From: Silicimonas sp.
Lineage (GTDB): Bacteria > Pseudomonadota > Alphaproteobacteria > Rhodobacterales > Rhodobacteraceae
Assembly (NCBI GenBank): GCA_013002465.1
Contig: JABDJO010000099.1
Location: 34,182 to 98,181, forward strand
DNA length: 64,000 bases
Reading direction: 5' to 3'
The notes beneath the pieces are model-generated. The model searched no databases. It saw only the letters and a list, made by a program, of their open reading frames with translations, and had not been told where the DNA came from. A program made the translations under genes and the position numbers. Positions 53,238-62,400 of the stretch are shown piece after piece (position 1 is the first letter of the stretch; each line of letters opens with the position of its first letter).

Positions 53238-54656
53238 ATGGGCGATATTCTGATTGTCGATGACGAACGCGACATACGCGAACTGATCTCGGACATCCTG
53301 AAGGACGAGGGGTTCGAAACCCGGCTGGCCGGCAACTCGGAAGAGGCCATGGCCGAAATGAACAAGGAACCGCCCGGGCTGATGATCCTGGATATCTGGC
53401 TGAAGGACAGCCGCATGGACGGTATCGACATTTTGAAGGCCGTGAAGCGCGATAATCCCGAAGTGCCGATCATCATCATTTCGGGCCACGGCAATATTGA
53501 AATCGCCGTCGCCGCGATCAAGCAGGGGGCCTATGACTTTATCGAAAAGCCCTTCAACATAGACCAGTTGATGGTTGTGATCACGCGGGCCATGGAAACC
53601 TCGCGTCTCAGGCGCGAAAACACCGAACTGCGGCGCAAGGATGTGACAACGGCGGATATGATCGGATCGTCGCCCTCCTTCCGCACATTGAAGTCGCAGT
53701 TGGACAAGGTCACAAAGTCGAACGGCCGGGTCATGCTGACCGGGCCCTCGGGGGCGGGAAAAGAGATCGCCGCGCGCTATATTCACGCCAATTCCGAGAA
53801 GGCCGAGGGGCCCTTTGTCACTGTCAATTCCGCTTCGATCGAGCCGGAACGCATGGAAGAAGTCCTGTTCGGGCGTGAAAGCACCGGGCGCGGGATCGAA
53901 CCGGGATTGCTGGAACAGGCCCATGGCGGGGTGATTTTCTTTGACGAGATTGCCGACATGCCTTCGGGCACACAGTCCAAGATCCTCCGGGTTCTGACCG
54001 AGCAGCAATTTCAACGTGTTGGCGGCGCCGACATGGTGCGGGTCGATTTACGGGTTATTTCATCGACCACGCGCAACCTTGAAGCAGAGGTCGACGTCGG
54101 CAATTTCCGTCAGGAGCTGTTTCACCGCTTGAACGTGGTGCCGATAGATGTACCGAGCTTGTCTGAACGGCGCGAGGATGTGCCGGAACTGGCCGTGCAT
54201 TTCATCGAAGCGTTCAACAAGAACCAGGGTCTGCCGTTACGCACGCTGTCTGAAGAAGCGGTTGCCATGCTTCAGACAATGAACTGGCCCGGAAACGTGC
54301 GCCAGCTGAAGAACGTGATCGAACGTGTGTTGATCCTTGGGTCTGACAAGGGGGAAATCGCGGCGGCAGAGATCCCCGGCGAAACCCAGTCGGACGAGGC
54401 CGAGGAGGGCCGTGTGGTTCTGTCTGGCAGCCTTGCCACTTTGCCCTTGCGCGAAGCACGCGAGTTGTTCGAGCGCGAGTATTTGCTGACCCAGATCAAC
54501 CGCTTTGGCGGCAACATCAGCCGCACCGCGGGATTTGTCGGCATGGAACGTTCGGCGCTGCACAGAAAGCTGAAATCGCTGAATGTGGTTACGTCGTCGC
54601 GGTCCGGCGCACGTGTTGCCACCGTGGCCGAGGAAAGCGCCGAGGAAGACGCTTGA
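53238..54656 (+). CDS. ntrX: response regulator NtrX
   Basis: A 472-residue NtrC-family regulator: receiver (ILIVDDERDIR, phospho-Asp in MILDIWLKDS), AAA+ domain (Walker A GPSGAGKE, Walker B IFFDEIADMP) and a Fis-type C-terminus (RTAGFVGMERSALHRKL). The usual GAFTGA is missing here also, as in other NtrX proteins. It serves NtrY in nitrogen, redox or envelope control. Ribosome site AAGGAGAT. Confidence 0.95.
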   Translation: MGDILIVDDERDIRELISDILKDEGFETRLAGNSEEAMAEMNKEPPGLMILDIWLKDSRMDGIDILKAVKRDNPEVPIIIISGHGNIEIAVAAIKQGAYDFIEKPFNIDQLMVVITRAMETSRLRRENTELRRKDVTTADMIGSSPSFRTLKSQLDKVTKSNGRVMLTGPSGAGKEIAARYIHANSEKAEGPFVTVNSASIEPERMEEVLFGRESTGRGIEPGLLEQAHGGVIFFDEIADMPSGTQSKILRVLTEQQFQRVGGADMVRVDLRVISSTTRNLEAEVDVGNFRQELFHRLNVVPIDVPSLSERREDVPELAVHFIEAFNKNQGLPLRTLSEEAVAMLQTMNWPGNVRQLKNVIERVLILGSDKGEIAAAEIPGETQSDEAEEGRVVLSGSLATLPLREARELFEREYLLTQINRFGGNISRTAGFVGMERSALHRKLKSLNVVTSSRSGARVATVAEESAEEDA

Positions 54657-54682
54657 AGCCGATGAATTAGGCGTTTGTAAAT

Positions 54683-54710
54683 CCATTCCGGAATATCAGG
54701 TTCGGAATGG
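54683..54710 (+). promoter_or_regulatory. hairpin over the start codon of the PAS kinase gene
   Basis: CCATTCCG (54683-54690) pairs perfectly with CGGAATGG (54703-54710) over a 12-base loop. The kinase ATG (54707-54709) is inside the right arm and the weak Shine-Dalgarno AGG is in the loop. This could limit translation initiation. Confidence 0.5.
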
Positions 54711-56200
54711 TCTCGCTTAGCGTCGTTACTCATGCGTTTGAGATTTCGTCCGTCCCCATGTTGCTGGTGGCGCCTGACGGAACCGTCAAGCTTGCCAACG
54801 GGGAATTTCTGACCCTTTTCGGTTATGAACAAAGCGAACTTCTGGGTGGCACCATTGACTGCCTGCTTCCGGACGGGCTGCGCGAACGCCACAGCCAGTA
54901 TGTCTCGGCTTACCTGCGTGTCCCGGCCAAAAGGGCCATGGGGCTTGGCAGATCGCTGGTTGGGCTTGCCAAATCGGGCGAAGCAATCCCGCTTGAACTT
55001 GGTTTGAACACCATCGACATCGAAGGCGAGGTTCACTGCATTGTTGTTGCTGTCGATCTGCGCATGCAGGTCGGGCACGAGCAGAAAATGGAACTGGCCA
55101 TGGAAGCCGCGGCAACGGCGATGATCATGACCGACCCCGACGGGCTGATCGTTCTGGTCAATGCGGCGACCGAAAAGCTGTCCGGCTATACCCGGGACGA
55201 ACTTTTGGGCAACCCTGTCGAGCTTTTGGTGCCGAAGGCGCAACGGATTGCGCACCGTGTGTTTCGCTCGAACTATGCCACTATGCCTGAGCGGCGCGAT
55301 ATGTCGGCGGGCCGCCCCATTTCGGTGCTGACCAAAACCCACGAGGTCATCCCGGTCGAGGTGTCGCTGACCCCTGTGGCAACCCCCGAAGGCAAGATGG
55401 TCATGAGCACCATCGTCGATCTGCGCGAAAGAATTGCGGCAGAAGAAGCAGTCAGGCGCAAGAACGAAGAGCTGGACACTTTGAACAGAAACCTGACCGA
55501 AATAAACGGTGAGTTGTCGCAATTCACCTATGCGGTCAGCCACGATTTGAAGGCGCCGCTTGCTTCGATCCAGGGGCTGTTGCGGATCATGCTTGAAGAT
55601 CTGGATCTGGGGCAAGTTGATGATGTGCGTGAAAATATTGTCCGCGTCACCGGGCTTTGCGAGCGTTACAGTACAAAGGTCGAGCGCGTTTACAACTTGT
55701 CGCGCAGTCCGCGAGAAGTGACACCAAGCCAGGTTGATCTGGATGAAATGCTGACAGAGATTTGGCGCGACATTACCGCCGATGTCACAATGCCCGCCCA
55801 TCTGACGCGCAAACTTGACGTGCGCCAGGTAACAGCCAGCCAGCCCAGCCTTGAGGTGGTTCTGCAGAACCTGCTGGCCAATGCCCTGCGCTTTCACGAT
55901 CCTGACAAGCCTGCTGTCGAGGTTTTGGTCGGCTCGCAGGTGATCGGGCACGATGTTCAGATCAGTGTGTCGGACAATGGTGTCGGAATACCAAAGGAAT
56001 ACCACAAGCGGGTATTTGACATATTCAAGCGTGTCGACAATCGAGGCGGCGACGGGATCGGGTTGGCTGTGGTGCAAAAGCATATCGACAGCCTTGGTGG
56101 AAGCGTCTCGGTGGACAGCGCCGTCGGTGAAGGCACCACCATTCATGTCCAATTGTCCAACCCGAAGGAGAGTGCGGAATGCGTATCCCGGTCTTCATAG
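54707..56200 (+). CDS. PAS-domain sensor histidine kinase (cytoplasmic)
   Basis: A 497-residue kinase without membrane segments: two PAS domains (about 10-125, SVPMLLVAPDGTVKLANGEF; and 130-245, AATAMIMTDPDGLIVLVNAA), a short coiled coil (RRKNEELDTLNRNLTEINGE) and a kinase core with H-box YAVSHDLKAPLASIQGL, N-box LQNLLANALRFHD, G1 VSDNGVGIP and G2 GGDGIGLAVV. The kinase type (SHDLKAPL) is like that of phytochrome-linked kinases. The receiver gene at 56179 overlaps its end. It is inserted between ntrX and trkA. Confidence 0.92.
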   Translation: MVSLSVVTHAFEISSVPMLLVAPDGTVKLANGEFLTLFGYEQSELLGGTIDCLLPDGLRERHSQYVSAYLRVPAKRAMGLGRSLVGLAKSGEAIPLELGLNTIDIEGEVHCIVVAVDLRMQVGHEQKMELAMEAAATAMIMTDPDGLIVLVNAATEKLSGYTRDELLGNPVELLVPKAQRIAHRVFRSNYATMPERRDMSAGRPISVLTKTHEVIPVEVSLTPVATPEGKMVMSTIVDLRERIAAEEAVRRKNEELDTLNRNLTEINGELSQFTYAVSHDLKAPLASIQGLLRIMLEDLDLGQVDDVRENIVRVTGLCERYSTKVERVYNLSRSPREVTPSQVDLDEMLTEIWRDITADVTMPAHLTRKLDVRQVTASQPSLEVVLQNLLANALRFHDPDKPAVEVLVGSQVIGHDVQISVSDNGVGIPKEYHKRVFDIFKRVDNRGGDGIGLAVVQKHIDSLGGSVSVDSAVGEGTTIHVQLSNPKESAECVSRSS

Positions 56201-56637
56201 TGGACGATGAAGAGGTCGACCGCCTTATCGCCCGGGTGCGGATCGAGCGATCCGAACACGCCGAACACTTCGGGCCGATTGTCGAGGTTGAAACAGGCGA
56301 CCGGTTTCTTTGCGACCATTTGGATCGTGACGCGTTTCGATCCCCGGGTGCATTGCGCCCGTTGGTTTTGATGGACATCAACATGCCCGGACGCAACGGT
56401 TTTGAAACGGTCGAGGAATTGACCCGCAAGTGCCAACAGGGCGCATTGCCAAACGGTGTGGTTGTCGTGATGTTTTCAACCTCTGACGACGACCGTGACC
56501 GCGCGCGTGCCGAAAGTCTGTCCCTGGTCAGCGGGCAGATCTACAAGCCTTTCAAAACCTCGGACATTGACATGATCCTGTCGATCTATGAAGCGGATGG
56601 GCTTGCCACCCTGTCAGCGCCTGGCCAGTTGCCATAG
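56179..56637 (+). CDS. single-domain response regulator
   Basis: A 152-residue CheY-like receiver without an output domain: acidic pocket IVDDEEVDR, phospho-Asp in LVLMDINMPGRNG, Thr/Ser in VMFSTSDDD and Lys in IYKPFKTSD. Such Rcp1-like receivers work with PAS/phytochrome kinases in phosphorelay. It overlaps the kinase gene by 22 bases, so they are partners. Confidence 0.92.
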   Translation: MRIPVFIVDDEEVDRLIARVRIERSEHAEHFGPIVEVETGDRFLCDHLDRDAFRSPGALRPLVLMDINMPGRNGFETVEELTRKCQQGALPNGVVVVMFSTSDDDRDRARAESLSLVSGQIYKPFKTSDIDMILSIYEADGLATLSAPGQLP

Positions 56638-56836
56638 CCCTTTTGACTTCTGCGTGTGCCCGAACGGTCCAAAATGGTGCGTTTTGGCGGGTTTAGGTGC
56701 CAGAAACGGGCGATTTCTCCGGTTTTCGTGCTGAGGGCCTGGCGCCACGGAAAGGGGCTCATTTCTTTGCACGTCGCTTGATCCCTGCCGCCGCCCATGC
56801 CAGACAGGCTGAACCGGAACGGCCACGGGGCTTTGC

Positions 56837-58213
56837 ATGAAGGTTATCATCTGTGGCGCGGGCCAGGTTGGCTGGCAGATTGCGCGGCATCTCTCGGGCG
56901 AAAGAAACGACGTGACTGTCGTTGACAACAATCCGGAGCTTGTTCGGAGAGTCTCGGACACCTTGGATGTGCAGGGGATTGTCGGTCACGCCAGCTATCC
57001 CGACATCCTTGAAAGGGCCGGCGCGCGCGATGCCGACATGATTATTGCCGCCACGCATTCCGACGAGGTGAACATGGTGACCTGCCAGGTCGCCCATTCG
57101 ATGTTTGAAGTTCCGCGCAAAATCGCGCGTCTCAGGGCACAAAGCTATCTGACGGCAATCTATTCCGACCTGTACCGGCGCGATCATATGCCGATCGATG
57201 TGGTGATCAGCCCCGAACGCGAAGTGGCCGAAGCTGCCCTGCGTCGTCTGAGTGCGCCGGCGGCCTTTGACACCGAGCTGTTTCTTGAGGGCAAGGCGCA
57301 GCTTCTGGGTATTCAACTGGACGAGGATTGTCCGGTCCTGAACACACCTCTCAGACAGTTGACCGACCTCTTTTCGACCCTGCGCGCGATTGTGGTTGCC
57401 GTGCGGCGCAACGGCAAATTGTTCGCCGCCGATCCCGGCGATCAGCTTTTTGCCGACGATCAGGTCTATGTCATGAGCCACTTCGAGGACATGACCCGGA
57501 CGTTCGAGATTTTCGGCAAGATCATCCACCGGCAGGAACGTGTGGTCATTATTGGCGGCGGCAACGTCGGGCTTGCCGTGGCGATGGCACTTGAGGGGCG
57601 GGCCGAAAGGTTGCGGGCGCGCGTCATCGAGAAGAACCGGGCGTGCGCAGAGCGGGCGGCCGATGCGCTTGAACGCACGATTGTGTTGAATGGCGATGGC
57701 ATGAATTCCGATCTTTTGGCCGAAGCCGGGATTGATCGGGCCGACGCCATTCTTGCCGTGACCGACGATGACAACACCAACCTTCTGGCATCGGTCCGTG
57801 CCAAACAGGCCGGGTGTCCCATGGCGATTGCGCTGGTCAATGACCCCACGCTCGTGCCTCTCATGGAGCCGTTGCAGATTGACGCCTATATCAACCCGCG
57901 CGCAACGACCGTCAGTTCGATATTGCGACACATCCGCCATGGCCGTGTCAGGGGGGTCTATTCGATTGGGGATGCCGAAGCCGAGGTGATCGAGGCGCAG
58001 ATCCTGTCGCCATCTTCGCTGGCCGGTCGCCAAATCCGCGACATTGATTTTCCAAGCGGTGTGCTTGTGGGTGCCGTCATGAAGGATGGTGAAATGGTCA
58101 AGCCAACCGGATCGACGCGGATCGACGAAGGCGATGTGATCGTGGTCTTTGCGCTTGCCGAAGACGTGCCCGAGGTCGAGCGTCTTTTTCAGGTCTCGAT
58201 CGACTTTTTCTGA
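56837..58213 (+). CDS. trkA: Trk potassium uptake regulatory subunit TrkA
   Basis: A 458-residue peripheral membrane protein that binds NAD(H) and gates TrkH. Two Rossmann/RCK domains: VIICGAGQVGWQIARHLSGE at residue 3 and VVIIGGGNVGLAVAMALEG near 235, each followed by a TrkA-C domain. Its stop overlaps the trkH start (TGATG). In Rhodobacter, trkA lies downstream of ntrYX. Confidence 0.96.
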   Translation: MKVIICGAGQVGWQIARHLSGERNDVTVVDNNPELVRRVSDTLDVQGIVGHASYPDILERAGARDADMIIAATHSDEVNMVTCQVAHSMFEVPRKIARLRAQSYLTAIYSDLYRRDHMPIDVVISPEREVAEAALRRLSAPAAFDTELFLEGKAQLLGIQLDEDCPVLNTPLRQLTDLFSTLRAIVVAVRRNGKLFAADPGDQLFADDQVYVMSHFEDMTRTFEIFGKIIHRQERVVIIGGGNVGLAVAMALEGRAERLRARVIEKNRACAERAADALERTIVLNGDGMNSDLLAEAGIDRADAILAVTDDDNTNLLASVRAKQAGCPMAIALVNDPTLVPLMEPLQIDAYINPRATTVSSILRHIRHGRVRGVYSIGDAEAEVIEAQILSPSSLAGRQIRDIDFPSGVLVGAVMKDGEMVKPTGSTRIDEGDVIVVFALAEDVPEVERLFQVSIDFF

Positions 58214-59718
58214 TGCGGTTTTTCAATGACAAGCCATTGATCGTCGTTCTGATCGGGATCGGCGCGGCCGCAATGCTGGTGCCGGCGCTGCATGCCTTGC
58301 TGATTGATGATCACGCGACATCGCGGGCGTTTCTTTATTCGGCAATTCTTTTCGGTGTCTTTTTCCTGATGGTCTCACTTGCAACCACGGGAATGCGGAT
58401 CAGGCGTCAGGGGCGCAGCCACCTGATTTCGATCCTGGCCACGATGACCGTTTTGCCGCTGATGCTGGCCGTTCCGTTCTCCGAAGCGGTGCCGGACACC
58501 AGGTTTCTGAACGCCTATGTCGAAATGGTGTCGTCCATTACCACGACGGGACTGACCCTGTTCGAGCCCGATCGGTTGCCTGCTTCGGTCCATCTGTGGC
58601 GCGCCATCGTTGGCTGGCTTGGCGGCTTTTTCATGTGGGTTACGGCGATTGCGGTGATGGCGCCGCTTAGCCTTGGCGGTTTCGAAATCACGTCAAGCGC
58701 CGAGATCGGGCAAGGCGCAAGGCAGATCCATAACATCGCCGACCCTTCGATGCGGCTTAGGCGGTTCGGGGCACGGTTCTTTCCGATCTATGTTGGTTTG
58801 ACCATGGTGCTTTGGCTGACGCTTTACATGGCTGGCGATACGCCGCTCATTGGGCTTTGTCACGCAATGTCAACGCTTGCGACTTCGGGCATTTCTCCGG
58901 TTGGCGGGCTGGAGGGAAGCGGAGCGGGCCAAAAGGGCGAAGTTGTCATCCTGCTGTTCTTTGTCTTCGCGCTGTCCCGGCGGACATTCACAGGCGACGA
59001 CCAAAGCAACAGTGTGAAAAGCGTCTGGACCGATCCCGAGATGCGATTGGGCTTACTGATTTCGGTCGGCCTGGCGCTTCTTTTGTTTCTCAGACACTGG
59101 GTCGTCAGCTTTGAAGAGGGCGCCGAAGTCACGATTATGGAAGGCCTGCGCGGTTTTTGGGGCGCTTTGTTCACGGTGACGTCTTTTTTGACCACCACTG
59201 GATTTGAGTCGGTCGAATGGGAATCCGCGCAAGCCTGGTCCGGGTTCGGTGCGCCGGGTGTTCTGCTGCTGGGGCTTGCTGTATTTGGCGGCGGTGTCGC
59301 CACAACGGCGGGCGGCGTGAAGCTTTTGCGGGTCTATGCGCTTTATCAACACGGGATGCGCGAGATGGAAAAGCTGGTGCAACCCTCGTCGATCAGTGGT
59401 GCCGGGGAACACGGGCGCCGATTTCGCCGCCAGGGTGCGTTTGCGGCCTGGGTGTTTTTCATGCTGTTCGCGATCTCGATTGCCGCGGTCATGGTGGGGT
59501 TTTCCCTGATTGGTGGTGTCGATTTTGAAGAAGCCATGATCCTGACCATCGCGGCCTTGTCGACCACCGGCCCCTTGACCGAAATCGCTGGCGACGCACC
59601 GGTGAACCTTGCACAGCTTGGGGACGGCGCCCGCTGGCTTTTGTGCGCAGCCATGGTGTTGGGGCGACTGGAGGCCTTGGCCATAATCGCGCTTTTGAAC
59701 CCGGAGTTCTGGCGCTGA
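58213..59718 (+). CDS. trkH: Trk potassium uptake channel TrkH
   Basis: A 501-residue potassium channel with four M-P-M repeats. The selectivity-filter segments are visible as SSITTTGLTLF, STLATSGISPVGG, SFLTTTGFESVEW and LSTTGPLTEI, each with the conserved glycine. It uses the proton gradient to take up potassium and needs TrkA. Confidence 0.96.
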   Translation: MRFFNDKPLIVVLIGIGAAAMLVPALHALLIDDHATSRAFLYSAILFGVFFLMVSLATTGMRIRRQGRSHLISILATMTVLPLMLAVPFSEAVPDTRFLNAYVEMVSSITTTGLTLFEPDRLPASVHLWRAIVGWLGGFFMWVTAIAVMAPLSLGGFEITSSAEIGQGARQIHNIADPSMRLRRFGARFFPIYVGLTMVLWLTLYMAGDTPLIGLCHAMSTLATSGISPVGGLEGSGAGQKGEVVILLFFVFALSRRTFTGDDQSNSVKSVWTDPEMRLGLLISVGLALLLFLRHWVVSFEEGAEVTIMEGLRGFWGALFTVTSFLTTTGFESVEWESAQAWSGFGAPGVLLLGLAVFGGGVATTAGGVKLLRVYALYQHGMREMEKLVQPSSISGAGEHGRRFRRQGAFAAWVFFMLFAISIAAVMVGFSLIGGVDFEEAMILTIAALSTTGPLTEIAGDAPVNLAQLGDGARWLLCAAMVLGRLEALAIIALLNPEFWR

Positions 59719-59862
59719 CCCGTCTAAGGCGCTGAAATTTCCGCAGTAAAAGTCCGAATCGGACCTAAAAAAGGGCTGGTCACTCGGTTAACCGGCCTTC
59801 ATATTGGCCCTACCCATCAAGGATCGGCCAAAAATGGCTGCAAAAATATAAGGCTATGAGTC

Positions 59863-60096
59863 ATGGCTACGGATAGACAGAATTTACAGGACGCCTTTTT
59901 GAACCACGTCCGCAAGACGAAGGTTCCGGTCACAATTTTTCTCATCAACGGCGTCAAGCTTCAGGGTGTTATTACCTGGTTCGATAATTTTTGCGTTTTG
60001 CTGCGTCGGGACGGACAATCGCAGCTTGTTTACAAACATGCCATTTCGACGATTATGCCATCTCAGCCGATTTCGCTTTATGAAGGTGAAGAATAA
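59863..60096 (+). CDS. hfq: RNA chaperone Hfq
   Basis: A 77-residue Sm-like protein that forms a hexamer and helps small RNAs pair with mRNAs. Sm1 ([27 protein letters not shown]) and Sm2 ([12 protein letters not shown]) motifs are perfect; the proximal-face YKHA motif is present. hflX follows after two bases, the conserved hfq-hflX order. Confidence 0.98.
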   Translation: MATDRQNLQDAFLNHVRKTKVPVTIFLINGVKLQGVITWFDNFCVLLRRDGQSQLVYKHAISTIMPSQPISLYEGEE

Positions 60097-60098
60097 CG

Positions 60099-61373
60099 GT
60101 GGGAACCGATAGCGAAGGGACTCGTGCCCTTGTGCTTCATCCCGATATCGCCGGGCAATCTGGACAACGGAATGCGGATTTCGCACTGGAAGAAGCTGTG
60201 TCTCTTGCCGAGGCATTGCCGGGGTTAACGCTTGCCGGCGCCGAAGTGGTTCGATTGGTCAAGGCACACCCTGGAATGCTGTTCGGCAAGGGCAAGGTTC
60301 AGGAACTGGGTGCCCGGATCAAGGCTGACGACATTGAACTGGTGCTGATCGACGGTCCGGTCAGCCCGGTACAGCAACGCAATCTTGAGCGGGACTGGAA
60401 AGTGAAGCTTTTGGACCGTACCGGTCTGATCCTTGAAATCTTCTCCGACCGGGCTGCAACGCGGGAGGGTGTCTTGCAGGTCGAAATGGCGGCCCTTTCC
60501 TATCAGCGGACACGGCTGGTGCGGGCCTGGACCCACCTGGAACGGCAGCGCGGCGGATTGGGGTTTGTCGGCGGTCCGGGCGAAACTCAGATCGAAGCCG
60601 ACCGGCGCGCCATTGACGCCCAACTGGTGCGGTTGAAACGTCAGTTGGACAAGGTCGTAAAGACCCGCACCCTTCATCGCTCGGCCCGCGCCAAGGTGCC
60701 TTATCCGATCGTGGCCCTGGTTGGGTATACGAACGCGGGGAAGTCGACGATCTTCAATCGTTTGACCGGGGCCAAGGTTCTGGCCAAGGACATGCTGTTT
60801 GCAACGCTTGATCCCACGATGCGTGCGGTCACTCTGCCGGGGTCGGGGCGCGAGGTGATCCTGTCGGACACGGTTGGCTTCATCTCGGACTTGCCGACCG
60901 AATTGGTGGCGGCGTTTCGGGCGACACTGGAAGAAGTGCTTGAGGCAGATGTCATTCTTCATGTGCGCGATATTTCGCATCCTGAAACCGAGGAACAGCA
61001 TCGCGACGTGATGACCATTCTTGACAACCTGGGCGTCGGCGAAGACCGGCGGGTGATCGAGGTCTGGAACAAGATCGACCGCGTGCCGATAGACCAGCGT
61101 GAACCCCTGCAAACGGCGGCAAGTCGACACGATGCGGCGGTGGTGACCTCGGCCTTGTCCGACAAGGGCATTGATCCACTTTTGCAGGCCGTCGAGGCCG
61201 CATTGGATCAGGATCGCCGACAAGTCACCCTGGAACTACCTCACTCGGAAGGCCGCAAGCGGGCCTGGCTTCACGAGGAAGGTGTGGTGACGGATGAAAC
61301 CGAGACCGACACCGGTACCCGGGTCAGCGTCAGTTGGACCGAAGCTCAGGCCGTGCGTTTTTCACGGCTATAG
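60099..61373 (+). CDS. hflX: GTPase HflX (ribosome rescue/splitting)
   Basis: A 424-residue GTPase that binds the ribosome and splits stalled 70S under stress. N-terminal HflX domain (LFGKGKVQELGARI) and Gly-rich linker (GGLGFVGGPGETQIEADRR), then G1 GYTNAGKST, G3 DTVGF and G4 NKID. It starts with GTG. Its last 28 bases overlap the end of the converging Hint gene. Confidence 0.96.
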   Translation: MGTDSEGTRALVLHPDIAGQSGQRNADFALEEAVSLAEALPGLTLAGAEVVRLVKAHPGMLFGKGKVQELGARIKADDIELVLIDGPVSPVQQRNLERDWKVKLLDRTGLILEIFSDRAATREGVLQVEMAALSYQRTRLVRAWTHLERQRGGLGFVGGPGETQIEADRRAIDAQLVRLKRQLDKVVKTRTLHRSARAKVPYPIVALVGYTNAGKSTIFNRLTGAKVLAKDMLFATLDPTMRAVTLPGSGREVILSDTVGFISDLPTELVAAFRATLEEVLEADVILHVRDISHPETEEQHRDVMTILDNLGVGEDRRVIEVWNKIDRVPIDQREPLQTAASRHDAAVVTSALSDKGIDPLLQAVEAALDQDRRQVTLELPHSEGRKRAWLHEEGVVTDETETDTGTRVSVSWTEAQAVRFSRL

Positions 61374-62338
61374 GCCGTTTCGCGCCAAACCTCGGCTTCG
61401 CGGGCGGTGAGGCAGGGATAAGCGGTCTTGCCGGGGTCTGGGACGATGGCGCGGATCATATGCGCCTCTGCCTTGGGCACCGAAGCAAGGGCCACATCCC
61501 CTGCATAGAGACTTTCGCTTTCACAGCCGTTCGCCCGGACACACTCGTGGGTGTCGCAGAGGAAATGCACGTACATCATGTCTTGCAGCGGTGCCGGTCG
61601 GCTCCAGGGTAAATCCCGGGCGGCGACAAAGGCGGCTTCGATGCCGAACAATTGCTCGATCGCGGGATCCCGTACCAGAATGCGGTGCAAAGCGGAAACG
61701 ATCAGATCCGTCGCGGGGCCAGCCTCGGCCATGGCCCCGGCAGGAATGAGGTAGGGGCGCATTGGCTCGAATATCGAAAGCTCTTTGGCCGTGAAGCGTC
61801 GGCTGGTCACCAGACGAATGGGCGCGCTATTTCCCGACGTGGTCAGAACGCGATCTTCAACCGTCAAATCCTCGACCGGGCGGGCGCCGTCAACGGTTTC
61901 GATCAACGTGCCCGCAGCATAGCAGACATAGGTGTTGTTGATCGAATGCGCTCCGTTTGGAAAGGCGTCCATGATATCGAACCAGGTGGTCGATCCGTCA
62001 CTGTCGCGCAGAAAGAAAAACCTGTCGCCGTTCGACAGGGTCAGAACCAGGATTTCTTCACCGCGCAGGTCAGTGCCGTTCACATTGCTGAGCTTGTTGG
62101 TTTGGGGAAGAAACCCGCCGAATTCCAAGGTGAACGTCAGGGGATTTGAGGTGTCGCCATCCAGATAGACAACGGTGTCTGGATCCGGTGAGCCGTCGTT
62201 GAATTCAAGATCTTCGTCGCCGCCCGAGGCAGCTTCGAAAGTCAGCAAGGTCGTTGGTACCTGACTGGTGCTTCTGGCATTCAGGGACGCATTGTTCGCT
62301 GTTGAACTGTCGCCCCGTGCATAGACCGAAAATGGCAT
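61346..62338 (-). CDS. Hint-domain protein
   Basis: A 330-residue protein. Residues 1-140 form a beta-rich module of unknown type (FEAASGGDEDLEFNDGSPDP...). A Hint domain (Hedgehog/intein-type, Hint_2) starts at CYAAGTLIETVDGARPVEDL, with a nucleophilic Cys in the usual place, then VEDRVLTTSG and ALHRILVRD (the HR motif). These proteins are frequent in marine Rhodobacterales and are presumed to cleave themselves; export may be by a type I system, since no signal peptide is present. The substrate of cleavage is unknown. Confidence 0.85.
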   Translation of the reverse strand: MPFSVYARGDSSTANNASLNARSTSQVPTTLLTFEAASGGDEDLEFNDGSPDPDTVVYLDGDTSNPLTFTLEFGGFLPQTNKLSNVNGTDLRGEEILVLTLSNGDRFFFLRDSDGSTTWFDIMDAFPNGAHSINNTYVCYAAGTLIETVDGARPVEDLTVEDRVLTTSGNSAPIRLVTSRRFTAKELSIFEPMRPYLIPAGAMAEAGPATDLIVSALHRILVRDPAIEQLFGIEAAFVAARDLPWSRPAPLQDMMYVHFLCDTHECVRANGCESESLYAGDVALASVPKAEAHMIRAIVPDPGKTAYPCLTAREAEVWRETAYSREKRTA

Positions 62339-62400
62339 GACCTGTCCTTATCGCCCCATGAAAAGTTATGCGAGTTTTGAGGCCCTGGTAAGGGGAAAAT

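Noticed and set aside
59752..59766. Short GTCCG/CGGAC hairpin between trkH and hfq as a terminator
   Set aside because: Only five pairs, and the following bases are A-rich on the plus strand, not T-rich.
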